Shown: positions 1 through 10,196, counted from the stretch's first letter. The stretch: DNA of 64,000 nt from Argyresthia goedartella (GCA_949825045.1 OX463816.1:12767579-12831578), one strand, 5' to 3'. Translations and numbers: made by a program. The notes: generated from the sequence alone by a model not told the origin.

Positions 1-972
1 AGAGTCATATTATACATATACATATTTAACCTATGAGTAGCATGCTGTTGCTTTCCATTCATTGTATTTTTGTAAGGGAAGGCACATAGAACAATCTTGC
101 CCACTTCTAGATTAGAGAGAGCATCAACCATCGATATAAATACTAAGGATAGGCCTTCCCGTACTAAATTTCTTACCATTTTGAGGCTAAGAAAAATAGC
201 GCCCCTGTCGGAATTCGTCGGAACCAAGTCAGTACGAAAAATTGTAACGGCGTCACGGTCGGTCACGTTCCGATTAAAAGTATTGAAACACTGGCTGAAA
301 AAGGGCACAGTTGTGCCTCTGCCACCTCGTATGGGAAAAGGCGTGACGCTTTGTTATGTTATGTGTTGTTTCATCACTCCATAGCTGGGCTATGCCCAAC
401 TAACCCCCTGTCATCATAACTGACTAAAAGTGAGCACATTTTCAGACTAAAAGTGAGCACATTGACTCTGTCACCCAGTATGGGAAACCGCGGATAGTGT
501 ACCTTGTATTTCAACGTAAATACGAAGAAACGTAATTAATTACATTTGTAAATTAAAACGAAAACAGTGAAATACAAACTCTAACTGACTGAAATAGGGG
601 GGGGGGGGGGGGTAACCAAATGACATTAAGAATAGTAATCTAATGACATTACGAATAGTAATCTTGACATTACGAATAGAAAAATAACCAAATCGGATCG
701 TTTTTCAAATACAGGAAGCAGGCAGTTTCACTGTGCGTCGCGCGTCGCTACAAAGTTACGTCAGTCGAATGGTTGATTTTCGTTTGAAGATTTTTTCGAG
801 AACAATATTTTATAAAGCCAATAGTAATTGAAAATTTAATACTTACTTGTGATACGACACTCCCTGTTTTTGTGTTTTGCGATTTGGGTATGATTTACAC
901 CTTTTTACGTCGCAGGTCACCATTTTTGTTTTTGCTGCCGATATGTCAATCGGCTGTCACCGCCCAAGCGCG
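1..972. other. Non-coding stretch with short tandem repeats and a G-run
   Basis: No convincing gene is seen. A 19-bp unit (gactaaaagtgagcacatt) occurs twice at 422-440 and 445-463. An uninterrupted run of 16 G lies at 597-612. Three loose ~22-bp repeats built on gacattacgaatagtaatc follow at about 620-680. The 95-aa open frame at 97-384 has no recognisable domain and looks like chance. Confidence 0.6.
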
Positions 973-1069
973 ACTGATTGCAAACAGTCCAATTTTCCCG
1001 ATTTTGTACTGTTTTTGTAGCGACACTTTCAAGCGCTCCGTGCCCTGTCCCTACTATTCAAGTCTGTGG
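973..1069. repeat. 97-bp dispersed repeat, copy 1
   Basis: These 97 bases are identical, by eye, to 23148-23244 in the same orientation, while the flanks of the two copies differ completely. On the - strand this copy contains the last residues and stop of the SGNH-like frame and its downstream sequence. The family is not identified. Confidence 0.8.
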
Positions 1070-1916
1070 CATCAACAAACTTTATCATAGTTTGTTTCCC
1101 TACACCTATACTATTCTCCATATATAATATTACGGTTGTACCCTCCTCATATTTGTAGTTTAAAATGTTTTTGGCCATAACTTTGAAGGGGACATCGGGC
1201 ATGCAATAGTTAATAACCGTACCTACGCGACAAGCACGAAGAGCTGGTCCCATACCTACACCTAGCCTGTCCGAGAACATAACAGTCCTACGAGGTGTCA
1301 CGTGTGAGGTCCCGGCCGGCGGCGTCGCTGTGCACGTCGTTGCAGGGCTGTCTGGCTCCTGGCACTGGCGCTGATGTGCAGCGGCAGGCTGCGGCGTCAG
1401 TGGCAGCGGCGCACGTGTGAGCTCGGCGGTGACGTCACTCGGGGCGAGCTGCTGGTCGCTCGTCACCATGTGCGCAGTGAGAGAACAGACCCGCGGCTGA
1501 TGTAAAGGGTCAGTCTCGGGCTCTGCGGCGGCGTCGGTGTCGTCACTGGGTGCGAGCTGCTGATCGCTCGCAGTATACTTGATGCGAAGGCTCGCCGGTT
1601 GTGGTGGCGCGCTGAGGCAGGCCCGCGGCTGATGTAAAGGATCAACCTCGGACTCCGCTGGCGGCGTATCCCCGGTGTCCAGTGCGACGATGGTGAGCTC
1701 TTCGGTGGGCGCGGTGGTGTTTTGCTGAGACTCACATAATATCTGGCAGTTTTCATGGATGCATTGCTGTGTCTGTTGCGACAACTCGAGTACTCTCCGT
1801 AGATTAGTATTGCTGTCCAGTATTATTTTGTTAAGTTCCACGATTTGTTTTTTTTCTGTCCATGAATACTTGGTAACTACATCTTGAAGTTCTATCTCCA
1901 GTCGCAATATTTTCAA
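1029..1916 (-). CDS. LINE ORF1-like protein with SGNH/esterase-like C-terminus, partial
   Basis: A 295-aa open frame. In order: a leucine/glutamate-rich coiled-coil-like start (residues 1-65; the frame stays open upstream to about 1985, so the listed Met may be internal); a Pro/Ser/Thr/Ala-rich linker in which a block containing DPLHQPR and SDQQLAPSD is duplicated; and a C-terminal segment with VMFSDRLGVGMG followed by VINYCMPD, resembling block I and following strands of SGNH hydrolase-like domains. Known: some insect non-LTR retrotransposon ORF1 proteins carry coiled-coil and esterase-like modules. Inferred: this is such an ORF1 fragment, cut off upstream by the BEL/Pao remnant. The GDS signature is degenerate (SDR), the domain is short, and no reverse transcriptase follows. 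A host-gene origin cannot be excluded. Confidence 0.45.
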   Translation of the reverse strand: MKILRLEIELQDVVTKYSWTEKKQIVELNKIILDSNTNLRRVLELSQQTQQCIHENCQILCESQQNTTAPTEELTIVALDTGDTPPAESEVDPLHQPRACLSAPPQPASLRIKYTASDQQLAPSDDTDAAAEPETDPLHQPRVCSLTAHMVTSDQQLAPSDVTAELTRAPLPLTPQPAAAHQRQCQEPDSPATTCTATPPAGTSHVTPRRTVMFSDRLGVGMGPALRACRVGTVINYCMPDVPFKVMAKNILNYKYEEGTTVILYMENSIGVGKQTMIKFVDATDLNSRDRARSA

Positions 1917-2040
1917 TTCTAAATCAGTTACTGTATTCTGATATTCCTCTGTCAGACAGAGAAAGATCAGCGCACAAGATGGTACCTAACACAAACAATA
2001 TTACAAGATTTGTGGAAAAGATGGGTAAGTACCAGAATGT

Positions 2041-3000
2041 ATGATACAACTAGCCGCCCGAAGCAAGTGGAAAAGTCCTCAGCGTAATAATCAAGTTGGC
2101 GACGCCGTCCTAATACATGATGACAATCTACCGCCAGGAAATTATATACAGGGTCGTGTTATAGAATTGCACCAAGGCAAAGACGGATACGTGCGTGTCG
2201 TTACGTTAAAGTCCAAGAATGGATATTTAAAACGGCCAATAGTAAAAATTTCAACCTTATTAGAAAACGACGAGAAGGTTAAACCACGTCATTCAAGTGA
2301 CGTAGTTACGGCGACCGGACAGAGGCCAACGCGAACTAGCGCAGTCAGTCCTATCAAGTGCAATCTCAGTGCAGTGGTTACAGCTTTATTTCTGCTGCTA
2401 ACACTCGTCTGCAATTCTCACTGCAATACAAACGTTACACAATTCAGGAAAGGACAAGCGATATATTTCGACAAGATCTCAGATATGACGCTGATTAAAG
2501 ACGAGTGGAAAATCGTCGCCTATTACCACTTGGATCCTTATTGGGAAGGAATAGACGCGTTCAACAAATATACACAAACGCTCCAACAGACATGTAATAT
2601 GATACGGGAACAAGCCCACTGTGCCGTCATACTACTTCAATTACGGCACGGATTCTCCGAACTAGAGTACTACGATCGGGTATTAATTACTCAGCACACA
2701 TCGAGCATGCGACTTGCCAGACAGCGCTGGCGCCGAGGTCTCATTAATGGTGTCGGATATCTCGCTAACGGATTGTTTGGAGTATTGGATGAAAATTTCG
2801 CCCAACAATACAGGAAAGACATATCTCTAGTTCGAGACAATGAGAGACACACAGCATCACTTTGTAAAAATCAGACTTCAATCATAGAGGCAGAGTTCAA
2901 TTTGTTAAAGGGAGCCGAAAATACTATGGAAAAGCAACGCAAGATGATGAACCAACATATGAACGCAATAGAAGAATCCGTAAAGCAACTGAACAGATGA
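2041..3000 (+). pseudogene. Fused end of BEL/Pao pol and start of F-like envelope
   Basis: A single 319-aa open frame. Residues 1-75 are the DUF5641-type end of pol (GRVIELHQGKDGYVRVV, then RPIVKI). A hydrophobic stretch at about 110-127 (ALFLLLTLVC) looks like an envelope signal peptide. Near residue 227 a basic RQRWRR site is followed by a Gly/Leu-rich segment (INGVGYLANGLFGVLD) in the position of a fusion peptide. A glutamine-rich helical stretch ends the frame. Pol and env join here without a stop between them; whether that is ancestral or a decay product is unclear. The downstream env sequence is out of frame, so this piece alone lacks the stem and the anchor. Confidence 0.75.
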
Positions 3001-3061
3001 AGCCCAACGAAATCGCATCATTAGTTCCTTCACCATAGGAGCGACAACAGCAGGCAACATG

Positions 3062-4257
3062 CTACTCAGTTTACGGAATAAGTATTCAAAACACATTATT
3101 AGATACTATCACCGATCTACACCACGGTCGGTTCGATTACCATTTGTTAACTCCCGAGCAACTTATCAAGGAATTGACGACAATTGCAAGCCATTTACCC
3201 AAAGATGTATCGCTGCCGTTGGAGAACCTCCACACAGAAGTGTACAAAATTTATTAATTACTACAAGTAAAATCACGATTTTTGGACGACGTACTTCTCT
3301 TTGAAATAAAACTGCCACTCATCAGTCGAGACAGTTACGAAATTCATAAAATGATACCGATATTTGAAGCGACAGGACAACACGCATTCAGTGTTGTCCC
3401 AGTATCAGATTACATTGCGCTAAACATGAAAAAGGACATTTACATTCCTTTGACCGAGAGCGACATCAGTTCCTGTTTGTTTCTATATCAAACTCATTTT
3501 TGCCAACTCATGAAACCAGAGTATCACCTAAAAGACGAAAAGAGTTTTTGTGACCTGGAAGCTGCAGAATGTACAACAATGAGCAAGATATGCAGAAATA
3601 AGTGGCAAGAAGTCAACAGCGTAAACACATACCTTTATTTTTGCTGTAATCGGTCAAGTCCGAACAATATGCGAAGATCAGGTGACATCTCATCAGCTGA
3701 GTAAAAGTGGTCTAATACATGTGTCCTAACTGCGTCATAAAAACGGATAGTTTCACCGTGACGCCACATAAATTTCAAACAAGTGAAGTGAAATTAAGAC
3801 CAGATATATATGTACCTAAGATTCCTCAGATAAATAACATCATCAACATTACCATCCCTACCACTCCATCACAGGATGATTCACGCGACATGCAACAACA
3901 ATTATCCCTGCTAGGAGAGAGGATAAACAAGCTGAGGCAAGCAGAAGTAATATCAACAGACATCTCCTATCACGATATTCATCACTACACCATGATTTAT
4001 GTGGTATGCGGAATCTTAGTCATTATTGGAGTAGTGACGATCATCAGAAAGCTGCAATGTGGATGGTTGGTGCACAGTACTGCGCCCCCTACACCACGCC
4101 GCCCACGCCGACGCCCGCGCTGCCGCCACCGACCGCCGGCTACGCCCACACCGCAACGCGCGCGGGCGCTGCCCGCAATCACAGCATCGAGATACCGACC
4201 ATACACCCCCGTGCTGATAAGAACACACGGGTACAATTCAAGAGTACAGATTATTAG
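3062..4257 (+). pseudogene. F-like envelope ectodomain and C-terminal anchor, frame-disrupted
   Basis: The rest of the env-like gene. The ectodomain frame runs through LLTPEQLIKEL and LFEIKLPLI to VPVSDYIALNM and a Cys-rich block (CNRSSPNN), with a stop codon near 3255. The last open frame (from 3719) shows an asparagine/isoleucine-rich stem and a C-terminal membrane segment (YVVCGILVIIGVVTII) at about 3995-4050, followed by an Arg/Pro-rich tail. The 81-aa open frame at 3059-3304 is in a different frame and is a shadow. The pieces are described separately because no continuous frame exists. Confidence 0.7.
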
Positions 4258-4829
4258 TGTTTTTATATACTTTGTTTATTTACTGAATTATGTTTTACAG
4301 ATTAATATATTGTTGTGTAATTTTATTAAGTTACCGTGAAACTTGGCAACTTTGCCAAGGGTTAGTAAATTTGCCATCAGCGTTGTGCCTACGGCAATCC
4401 TGCAATATCTCAGTCTACTACCATTTTTTTGTGTTGTGACTATTTTTAGGGGAAAATACGATTATCAATTGGCAACACTGTTTTGAATAGGGTAACACCA
4501 AGGCAGCCATTATTTGTCATTTGAGAGAAAAAATCCGTCACGCATCTAACCTAAAAATACAGTGCTCCAGAACATCTATTATTTTTGAGCGGAACCATCG
4601 GATCCAGGTACGTAAATTTTTCATATAATGTTAGTTTTATGGTAAGGAATGGATTTATATTGTTATAAATGCCGTAGTGTTTGAATTGTGTCATATAATT
4701 GCGTTGGCAAAGTTACTAGACCATGCCGGCCAGTATGGGAGGGCAACTTTGCCATGTTTTCAAGTGGCCTAGGGTTGTACCAAAACAAAAATAATTCTAC
4801 TAGGTACATACCTAACATTATAAACGCGA

Positions 4830-5065
4830 AAGTTTGAGAGTGAATATGTGTGTTTGTGTGTATGTTTGTTACCTCTTCAAGCTGGTCTAATTTTTATGAA
4901 ATTTGGACACTGACGCTTCTGACATCCTGGATTAAAACACAGGCTACGTACTTTATATCCGGGAAAAAATGCAGTGTTCACGCGGGATGATGAAAAGTTG
5001 AAATAGGTAATCGATTTTTTACCAACAACTATAACCTAAAATTCACGCGGGCGGAAAGCTAGTAG
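4830..5065. repeat. Dispersed insect repeat inside the pogo-like intron
   Basis: The block runs from ataaacgcgaaagtttgag through taatttttatgaaatttgg and catcctggattaaaacacag to cacgcgggcggaaagctagt. This wording is very common in lepidopteran genomes. It lies within the predicted intron of the pogo-like mini-gene, so it probably inserted later. Confidence 0.55.
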
Positions 5066-5260
5066 GTAGCATAAAAATGTTTTCGTCTATAATTATATGC
5101 AATTGCATCGCTAGGTACACTACTTTATCTTCAATTATACATTGTTACCATACTTTCCAAATATTTATAAGAATTTAGCTTTATTCTGCAGTCTTTGCTA
5201 GGCCCTTTAGCATGTTGTAGGTAGGTAGGTTCTAATTTATTTTCATTTACTTGTAGGAAA

Positions 5261-5410
5261 ATGGGGCGCCGAAGTCGCCGAAAACTGGGATCGAGGAATT
5301 ATAAGAATTATAGCCAGGAAATGCTAGACTTAGCCGTTGAGCTTGTAAAAAACAAGAATATAACTTCATCGGAAGCGTTTCTCCTTAGTACTTATGTACC
5401 TGATTACTAA
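5261..5410 (+). CDS. 49-aa psq/CENP-B-type HTH peptide of the pogo-like element
   Basis: ATG at 5261, TAA at 5408-5410. The peptide has a basic start (MGRRSRRKLGSRNYK) and then NYSQEMLDLAVELVKNKN ITSSEAF, the first helices of the DNA-binding domain that begins pogo transposases; the catalytic DDE domain is absent. The gene looks complete: a 5' exon ends at a good donor (ccag/gtacgt at about 4607), an acceptor (tttacttgtag) ends at about 5256, and AATAAA follows at about 5425. Known: pogo-family transposases start with this HTH. Inferred: after internal deletion the element still encodes a DNA-binding fragment that could bind the CAACTTTGCC sites. The helices are partly truncated, so activity is uncertain. 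Confidence 0.5.
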   Translation: MGRRSRRKLGSRNYKNYSQEMLDLAVELVKNKNITSSEAFLLSTYVPDY

Positions 5411-5857
5411 TATGTAACAAAACAAATAAATAGTTAAAAAATCATCAAATCTTTTTTCTCAATTGTGCCAACCCTGACCACATTCACTGACTTTATATGA
5501 AAATTTCTTATATGGGTATACAACTTTGCCATTTCGTCTGTGCTTTATTTCATAATAATTATAACCTATCGGTCAAATTCCTAACCTTTTGTATCCTACC
5601 TATTGAGTATTACTTACTAATATTGTAAATACAAATTCCATTGTTGATAACGCAAAAATGTAATTGGCAAAGTTGCCACACGGTGTAGGTAACTTTGCCA
5701 GTTTTGTTTTTAGGCGTTAACCTTTATAATACGTCGTATTATATAATAATATGCATGTTTATGCACTCATAGATAAATATATTGTCTGTCGCTTCATACA
5801 TACTTCAACGGTTGCATACAAGTTCTGGTGAAAAATGGATTATGTATAATAATAATA

Positions 5858-5911
5858 ATAATTACATGTCAAAAGTAGGTTCCACGGTACCTACTTTTGA
5901 CATGTAATTAT
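5858..5911. repeat. Perfect 23-bp-arm hairpin
   Basis: The arm starting ataattacatgtcaaaagt (5858-5880) and its exact complement (5889-5911) flank an 8-base loop (tccacggt). It lies about 110 bp beyond the piggyBac remnant on the side where that copy is truncated. Function unknown. Confidence 0.85.
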
Positions 5912-6694
5912 TTAAGATTTTTCTCATCTCAGGCCCCGGAATATGTACGATTCCATCGTGCATCGTCAGATATATTGCTGTTTTCATTATTTTGTAAGTT
6001 AGAATTATCGATCAGTTCACCTATCAGATTCGTCTATCAATAAGTGCGCACCAATTGTAATCATTACAAATAAAGTGATTTATCAAGTTATCACTCTTCT
6101 TTCCTGTTCCACCAATCATCATCAGAATCAAGTTTAAGGTACCGCCAGCAAGGGCTCGTACAGACAAAAATTCCTCCTTTGGCATTTTTAGCAGCCTTTC
6201 GCGAAGGATTTTCAATAACGGACGTATTTTCTGTAGCCTGTCAAATTGCGGGTCATTTGGTTTTAATTCTTTTGTTTTGTCGAAAAAATGCGGGAATCTT
6301 TTAATCTCTTCGAATTTATTGCACGTCATTACATTTGCAACTCTTTCAACGAATGTGCCTTCTTTCCAGTGTAGATGGTAGTTTTACTACCGACATGTAG
6401 ATAATAACACCAATAATTTTATGGATGTCTTCATGTGTCACTGCCTGCAAGTTTTCGGGTGAAATTTGTGATGCGTAGGTATATGTTGCTTTCTTCCTCA
6501 ATTAAATTTACAGCAGATGACAGAAGAAGAAATTTGAAAAACTGCATTGGAGTATTTAGCTGCATTATTTCATCTGGAAGAGTTTCAGATGCCGAAAAAG
6601 CAATATTAGATTCATCATACTGAAGATTGTCATCCGACCAAACAAACTTATCTTTATTTTTTTCTTACTTATAAAAGCTGCCTTTGAAGTAGAA

Positions 6695-6945
6695 TGTGCC
6701 GGCACATACGCCCGCCACAGATATGCGGAAATATCTATTTCCACGTAATGTTAAGATAAGTTGACGACCGTCACAGATAAGGTATATTTATATTCATCAC
6801 GTAGTTTTGTAGTAAGTTGTATATAACCTTAGTATATCCTATAATAAATTAGTCTAGTCTAGTCTAGTCTCGTATTTGCGCGCATCTCAAGCCTTTTACT
6901 TTACTCCCGAAGACGTCGCTCTCCCTTATAAATGCCTCTGGCAAA
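6695..6945. repeat. Left LTR of the non-autonomous element
   Basis: Direct repeat of 8048-8295 with few differences. It contains the tagtctagtctagtc micro-repeat and a gtatatttatattc A/T-rich block that could serve as promoter. Confidence 0.9.
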
Positions 6946-7070
6946 GTGGTGACCCGACTTTTGAACATCAGCAACCTTCGGTAATAGCAGCATGGACCCA
7001 GCCGCGAAGAAAACTCCGTGTGCTGCCACCTTAAAAGTGCAAGCAAGAAGCACTTCGTCCAAGACCGCCG

Positions 7071-7383
7071 AGCCCCGACTTCGGCAACCAAGACGACATC
7101 AAGCAAGCCATGACCGGACCAGATTTGAAAACGGACCAGAAGCCAAATAATTTCAACTGAAGATTTCCCGCATCGAACTCAAGATACCGCAAGAATAATG
7201 AACCGATAATCAGCCGACTGCTGATTTATCAAAATGGAGAGCCCCGACTTCGGCAACCAAGACGACATCAAGCAAGCCATGACCGGACCAGATTTGAAAA
7301 CGGACCAGAAGCCAAATAATTTCAACTGAAGATTTCCCGCATCGAACTCAAGATACCGCAAGAATAATGAACCGATAATCAGC
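7071..7383. repeat. Tandem duplication, 144-bp units at 169-bp period
   Basis: The segments 7071-7214 and 7240-7383 are almost identical (both start agccccgacttcggcaacc and end aaccgataatcag), separated by 25 bp. The duplication lies in the interior of the non-autonomous LTR element and accounts for part of its length. Confidence 0.85.
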
Positions 7384-8047
7384 GAAATTCGTTATATATA
7401 TATAACGATTGGTGTACAAGATGTGCCCTATGTTGCCAAATCCCAAGGTTTTTAGGCACACGCTGATTCAGCACAATCATCCTTGTGTAGGTACGGTCGC
7501 AATTATAAACAAACAGTGATTACAACTTCAACGACGTGCGATGTAAATTGACTTATCGATTCCTGAAAAACATGGGCGGCTGCAGCATCAGACGACTCTC
7601 CTGCGGATCTTTTCCAGTTATAGGTAAGGTTAGTTTACTAACCGCGAAGCCCCATTTTCCTAGTGTTTTTCTGTTTTCCAGTTTTTAGTTTATTTTATGT
7701 AGTGTGCAGCCAGACACAAGACTTGCCTGAAGGTAAATATTAAGTAATTCTTTAAAGTTATGTAGAATTCGCATAAACGTAGTTCCTTTATTTTTCTAAT
7801 TCGTGTAAGATTAACTTTAGATTAAGTTGAAGTATGCGCTATTATTATCTAGTTTTATTTAACAATAACTTTCCTTATATATAAAAATAGATTAAGTTAA
7901 AGTATGCACAATTAAGATCTGGTTTTATGTTTATTAAAATACTACTAGTTATTATTGCAGTTGATAAGTTTGTTATGGTATCTAACTTAGATTTTTTTCC
8001 ATTGTTATAAGTATTCATTTATTTTTTTCCCTAAAGGGGGGAGTATC

Positions 8048-8295
8048 TGTGCCGGCACATACGCCCGCCACTGATATGCGGAAATATCTATTTCCACGTA
8101 ATGTTAAGATAAGTTGACGACCGTCACAGATAAGGTATATTTATATTCATCACGTAGTTTTGTAGTAAGTTGTATATAACCTTAGTATATCAAGTCAAAT
8201 TAGTCAAGTCTAGTCTAGTCTCGTATTTGCGCGCATCTCAAGCCTTTTACTTTACTCCCGAAGATGTCGCTCTCCTTATAATTGCCTCTGGCAAA
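8048..8295. repeat. Right LTR of the non-autonomous element
   Basis: Partner of 6695-6945. The high identity of the two LTRs shows that insertion is not ancient. Confidence 0.9.
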
Positions 8296-8595
8296 TAGAA
8301 GGTTGGTCTGTTAACATGTCAAAGGTCTCTACGTGCTCTTCAGTAGACTCTGGAAAAAGCTGGTCCAGTTCCTCTTCTCCTGCTTCAGATTCTCCGCCTG
8401 AAGAAGACGTTTCATTTATGTATAAAGGATCTTGAGTACCGTAGTCGTCATCATCTGATGCATTTTCATCCTCCCTGCTTTCCGGAATTACGACAGCTGT
8501 TCGTTGAGGACGCATCTCCATTTTATCTACAATTTATATAATAATCACGTTAAAACATAATTATATATCAGGCAGGGTATCAGACAAAAGCATAT

Positions 8596-9239
8596 ATACT
8601 ATATTCAAACAACGTTAGATCGTATTTAGTTTGTATTACATCTATTCAATCTCTTATTTTAACTAAATGGAACACTCAAGTATATTAATTGACTGTACAA
8701 GTATGAATACTATTATTTACAATACTTAAAACAGCAATAGTCCGAATTACCACTTGCTTAAACAACGTACAATATGTTTAACTTAACTGGAGACTCCGTT
8801 ATAAGATCTATGCAAATATACAACTTAATCTACACAAGAATTTACAATGGTCGTTCACTATTTTATACAGGGTTATGTAACGCAACCGTCCACTTCAAGC
8901 TCCTCGAACAAAAGTGACTAGAAAAACTAAAGTATTTTCTACTGTTGAATTGACGTCAGCGCCACGAGTTTGTATTTTACTTCATTTTTATTTGCTGGCG
9001 CGCTTTCGTCAATTCACTTTGACCAACCTGAGCAAAATAAAGCGGCAACTTAGCAGAGTTCTTCCATGGACGTTCGCGCCTTTTATTTAGTTCTCATTTT
9101 ATGCGAGTTGGCGCTCTCGTCTATGAAACAACCAAACAGTGTTACCAAAATAATAAGTAATAAACGGAAATGATCGTGGTTTTGTGCGTGTTCGTCTGTG
9201 ATGACAGCTGCGTTCCGATTCTGTTTGTTGGCGACAACA
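8596..9239 (-). repeat. 3' LTR of Gypsy element
   Basis: On the coding strand it starts TGTTGTCGCCAACAAACAG and ends near GAATATAGTAT. It matches 13817-14460 along its whole length. Confidence 0.9.
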
Positions 9240-9768
9240 TCCGGCCTTCCTGCTCACGCGTTCGTCCTCGAATGCCGTTGTGGTCTGGTGCATAAGCTGA
9301 GGACAAAAAGAAGAAACTATAATTGATGTCTCAATCATAGCCCGCTATCAACCAGAGTCCTCATATCTTCATTAGCTTTTACTCGAGCACATTTGATATG
9401 ACACCATGATCAATCTCGCAAACGCTGCTTGAAATCGTATCGTACAGTAGGTATAGGCCAAGTTGCCCGTAGCTACATAGTTTGGGCTAGTTGATGCCTG
9501 TGGCCAATCAACTTAGTCATGCCCCGCTATGTGCTCCCCGCATCGTATACCTTCTGTACTCTACGAACCCAAATCATTGTTTGTTCGAAGCGAAATGAAC
9601 AAGACTACCACCTCACAAAACCAATTACTGTAACTTTTGTCATAATCAAACGAATCCATTATAACTCTGTAACGAATCCCACCTGCGAAAATATCAATAG
9701 AACAATAATAGTGATGACAAGCGATAATACCTTATTCGACAACATCTGGGTCCAAGGAAGTCTTCTGC
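9240..9768 (-). other. 3' untranslated interior of Gypsy element
   Basis: Between the integrase C-terminus and the 3' LTR. No further frame such as env is seen. It ends with the candidate polypurine tract next to the LTR. Confidence 0.6.
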
Positions 9769-10179
9769 TTACAAGTCGTTATTGCTGATTTGAATCCAGG
9801 GCTTCATATTTTCCACACAAGCTACTCCATCATAGCGGCGAGAACTCATCTCAGCCCCTCTCCTGTCGGCGACCTTGTATCTGTCGCGACCGAGTACCTC
9901 AGTAACCTGGAATGGTCCTTTAAACAGAGGTAAAAGTTTTGTGCTCAGCCCATCGTTGGACTGACTAGGAACCCTTATTACCACCAAATCACCAACACTG
10001 TAAAGCCGTGCATCCTTTCTTTTAGAGTCGAATGCCAATTTTTGCTTTTCAGCATTCAATTTAATCCTGCTATCAACTTCCTTCCTCAAGGTTGTGACAT
10101 CTACAACTTGCTGATCAATCTCGACATCTTTATCACCATCCATTTTCAGCCTATATCCTAAAAATACCTCACTCGGCAC
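9769..10179 (-). pseudogene. Gypsy integrase C-terminal part
   Basis: 136 aa. It starts just after a frame break with PSEVFLGYRLKMDGDKD, then a helical basic region, then VGDLVVIRVPSQ and LLPLFKGPFQVTEVLGRDRY, the Gypsy integrase C-terminal (GPY/F-like) module. It is out of frame with the integrase core at 10197-11363 (shift within about 20 bp). Confidence 0.85.
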
Positions 10180-10196
10180 AGCAGACGTCGTCTTGT

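Larger units (their letters stand above)
1985..4257 (+). pseudogene. BEL/Pao retroelement remnant: pol C-terminus plus env-like gene, broken
   Basis: The 3' part of a BEL/Pao-type retroelement. It starts inside the integrase C-terminal region (DLWKRW, then SKW and VGDAVLIHDDNLPPG, the DUF5641-type segment that ends BEL/Pao pol) and continues into an envelope fusion-protein-like gene. The frame is broken near 2040, ends at a stop at 2998-3000, carries a further in-frame stop near 3255 and shifts again near 3700, so no intact product is possible. No gag, protease, RT or RNase H is present, and no LTR was recognised on either side, so the copy is 5'-truncated. Known: some insect BEL/Pao elements acquired env genes related to baculovirus F proteins. 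The family assignment is confident; the exact clade is not. Confidence 0.8.
4333..5682 (+). mobile_element. pogo-like, internally deleted DNA transposon
   Basis: Both ends carry related inverted motifs, ttggcaactttgccaa near 4343 and ttggcaaagttgcca near 5662, with a candidate TA target site outside each. The core CAACTTTGCC or its complement recurs at about 4347, 4706, 4743, 5521, 5662 and 5686. Such subterminal repeats usually bind transposase. Inside lies a small gene for a psq/CENP-B-type HTH peptide, which places it in the pogo branch of Tc1/mariner. The exact ends are uncertain; the motif array may run to about 5710. Confidence 0.6.
6695..8295. mobile_element. Non-autonomous LTR element (TRIM/LARD-like) inside piggyBac
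   Basis: Two direct LTRs (251 and 248 bp) flank a 1.1-kb interior without pol. The LTRs start tgtgccggcacatacgcc and end ctctggcaaa. A 5-bp duplication, tagaa, lies at 6690-6694 and 8296-8300. The left LTR is followed by gtggtgacccgac, placed as a primer-binding site; the right LTR is preceded by ctaaaggggggag, a purine tract. That order implies + strand transcription. It must use proteins from an autonomous relative. Confidence 0.9.
6024..8521 (-). pseudogene. piggyBac-type transposase remnant, split by an LTR element
   Basis: The N-terminus (8521 down to 8296) is acidic and Ser/Glu-rich (SSSGGESEAGEEELDQLFPE), as in many piggyBac transposases. Removing the LTR insertion at 6695-8295 makes the reading continue at 6694 as STSKAAFISKKK; after a frameshift it gives FVWSDDNLQYDESN and TPMQFFKFLL, and then FDRLQKIRPLLKILRE and EEFLSVRALAGG from 6329 downward. 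These match the N-terminal half of the DDE_Tnp_1_7 domain. There are at least two frameshifts, and the sequence stops after the first catalytic region, so the copy is dead and 3'-truncated. The 81-aa and 101-aa open frames here are its two best-preserved pieces. Confidence 0.75.

Noticed and set aside
97..384. 95-aa frame
   Set aside because: No domain, no intron or signal context, no repeat match; chance frame.
3997..4257. Several overlapping Arg/Pro/Ala-rich frames on both strands
   Set aside because: Caused by the GC-rich tail of the broken env-like gene.
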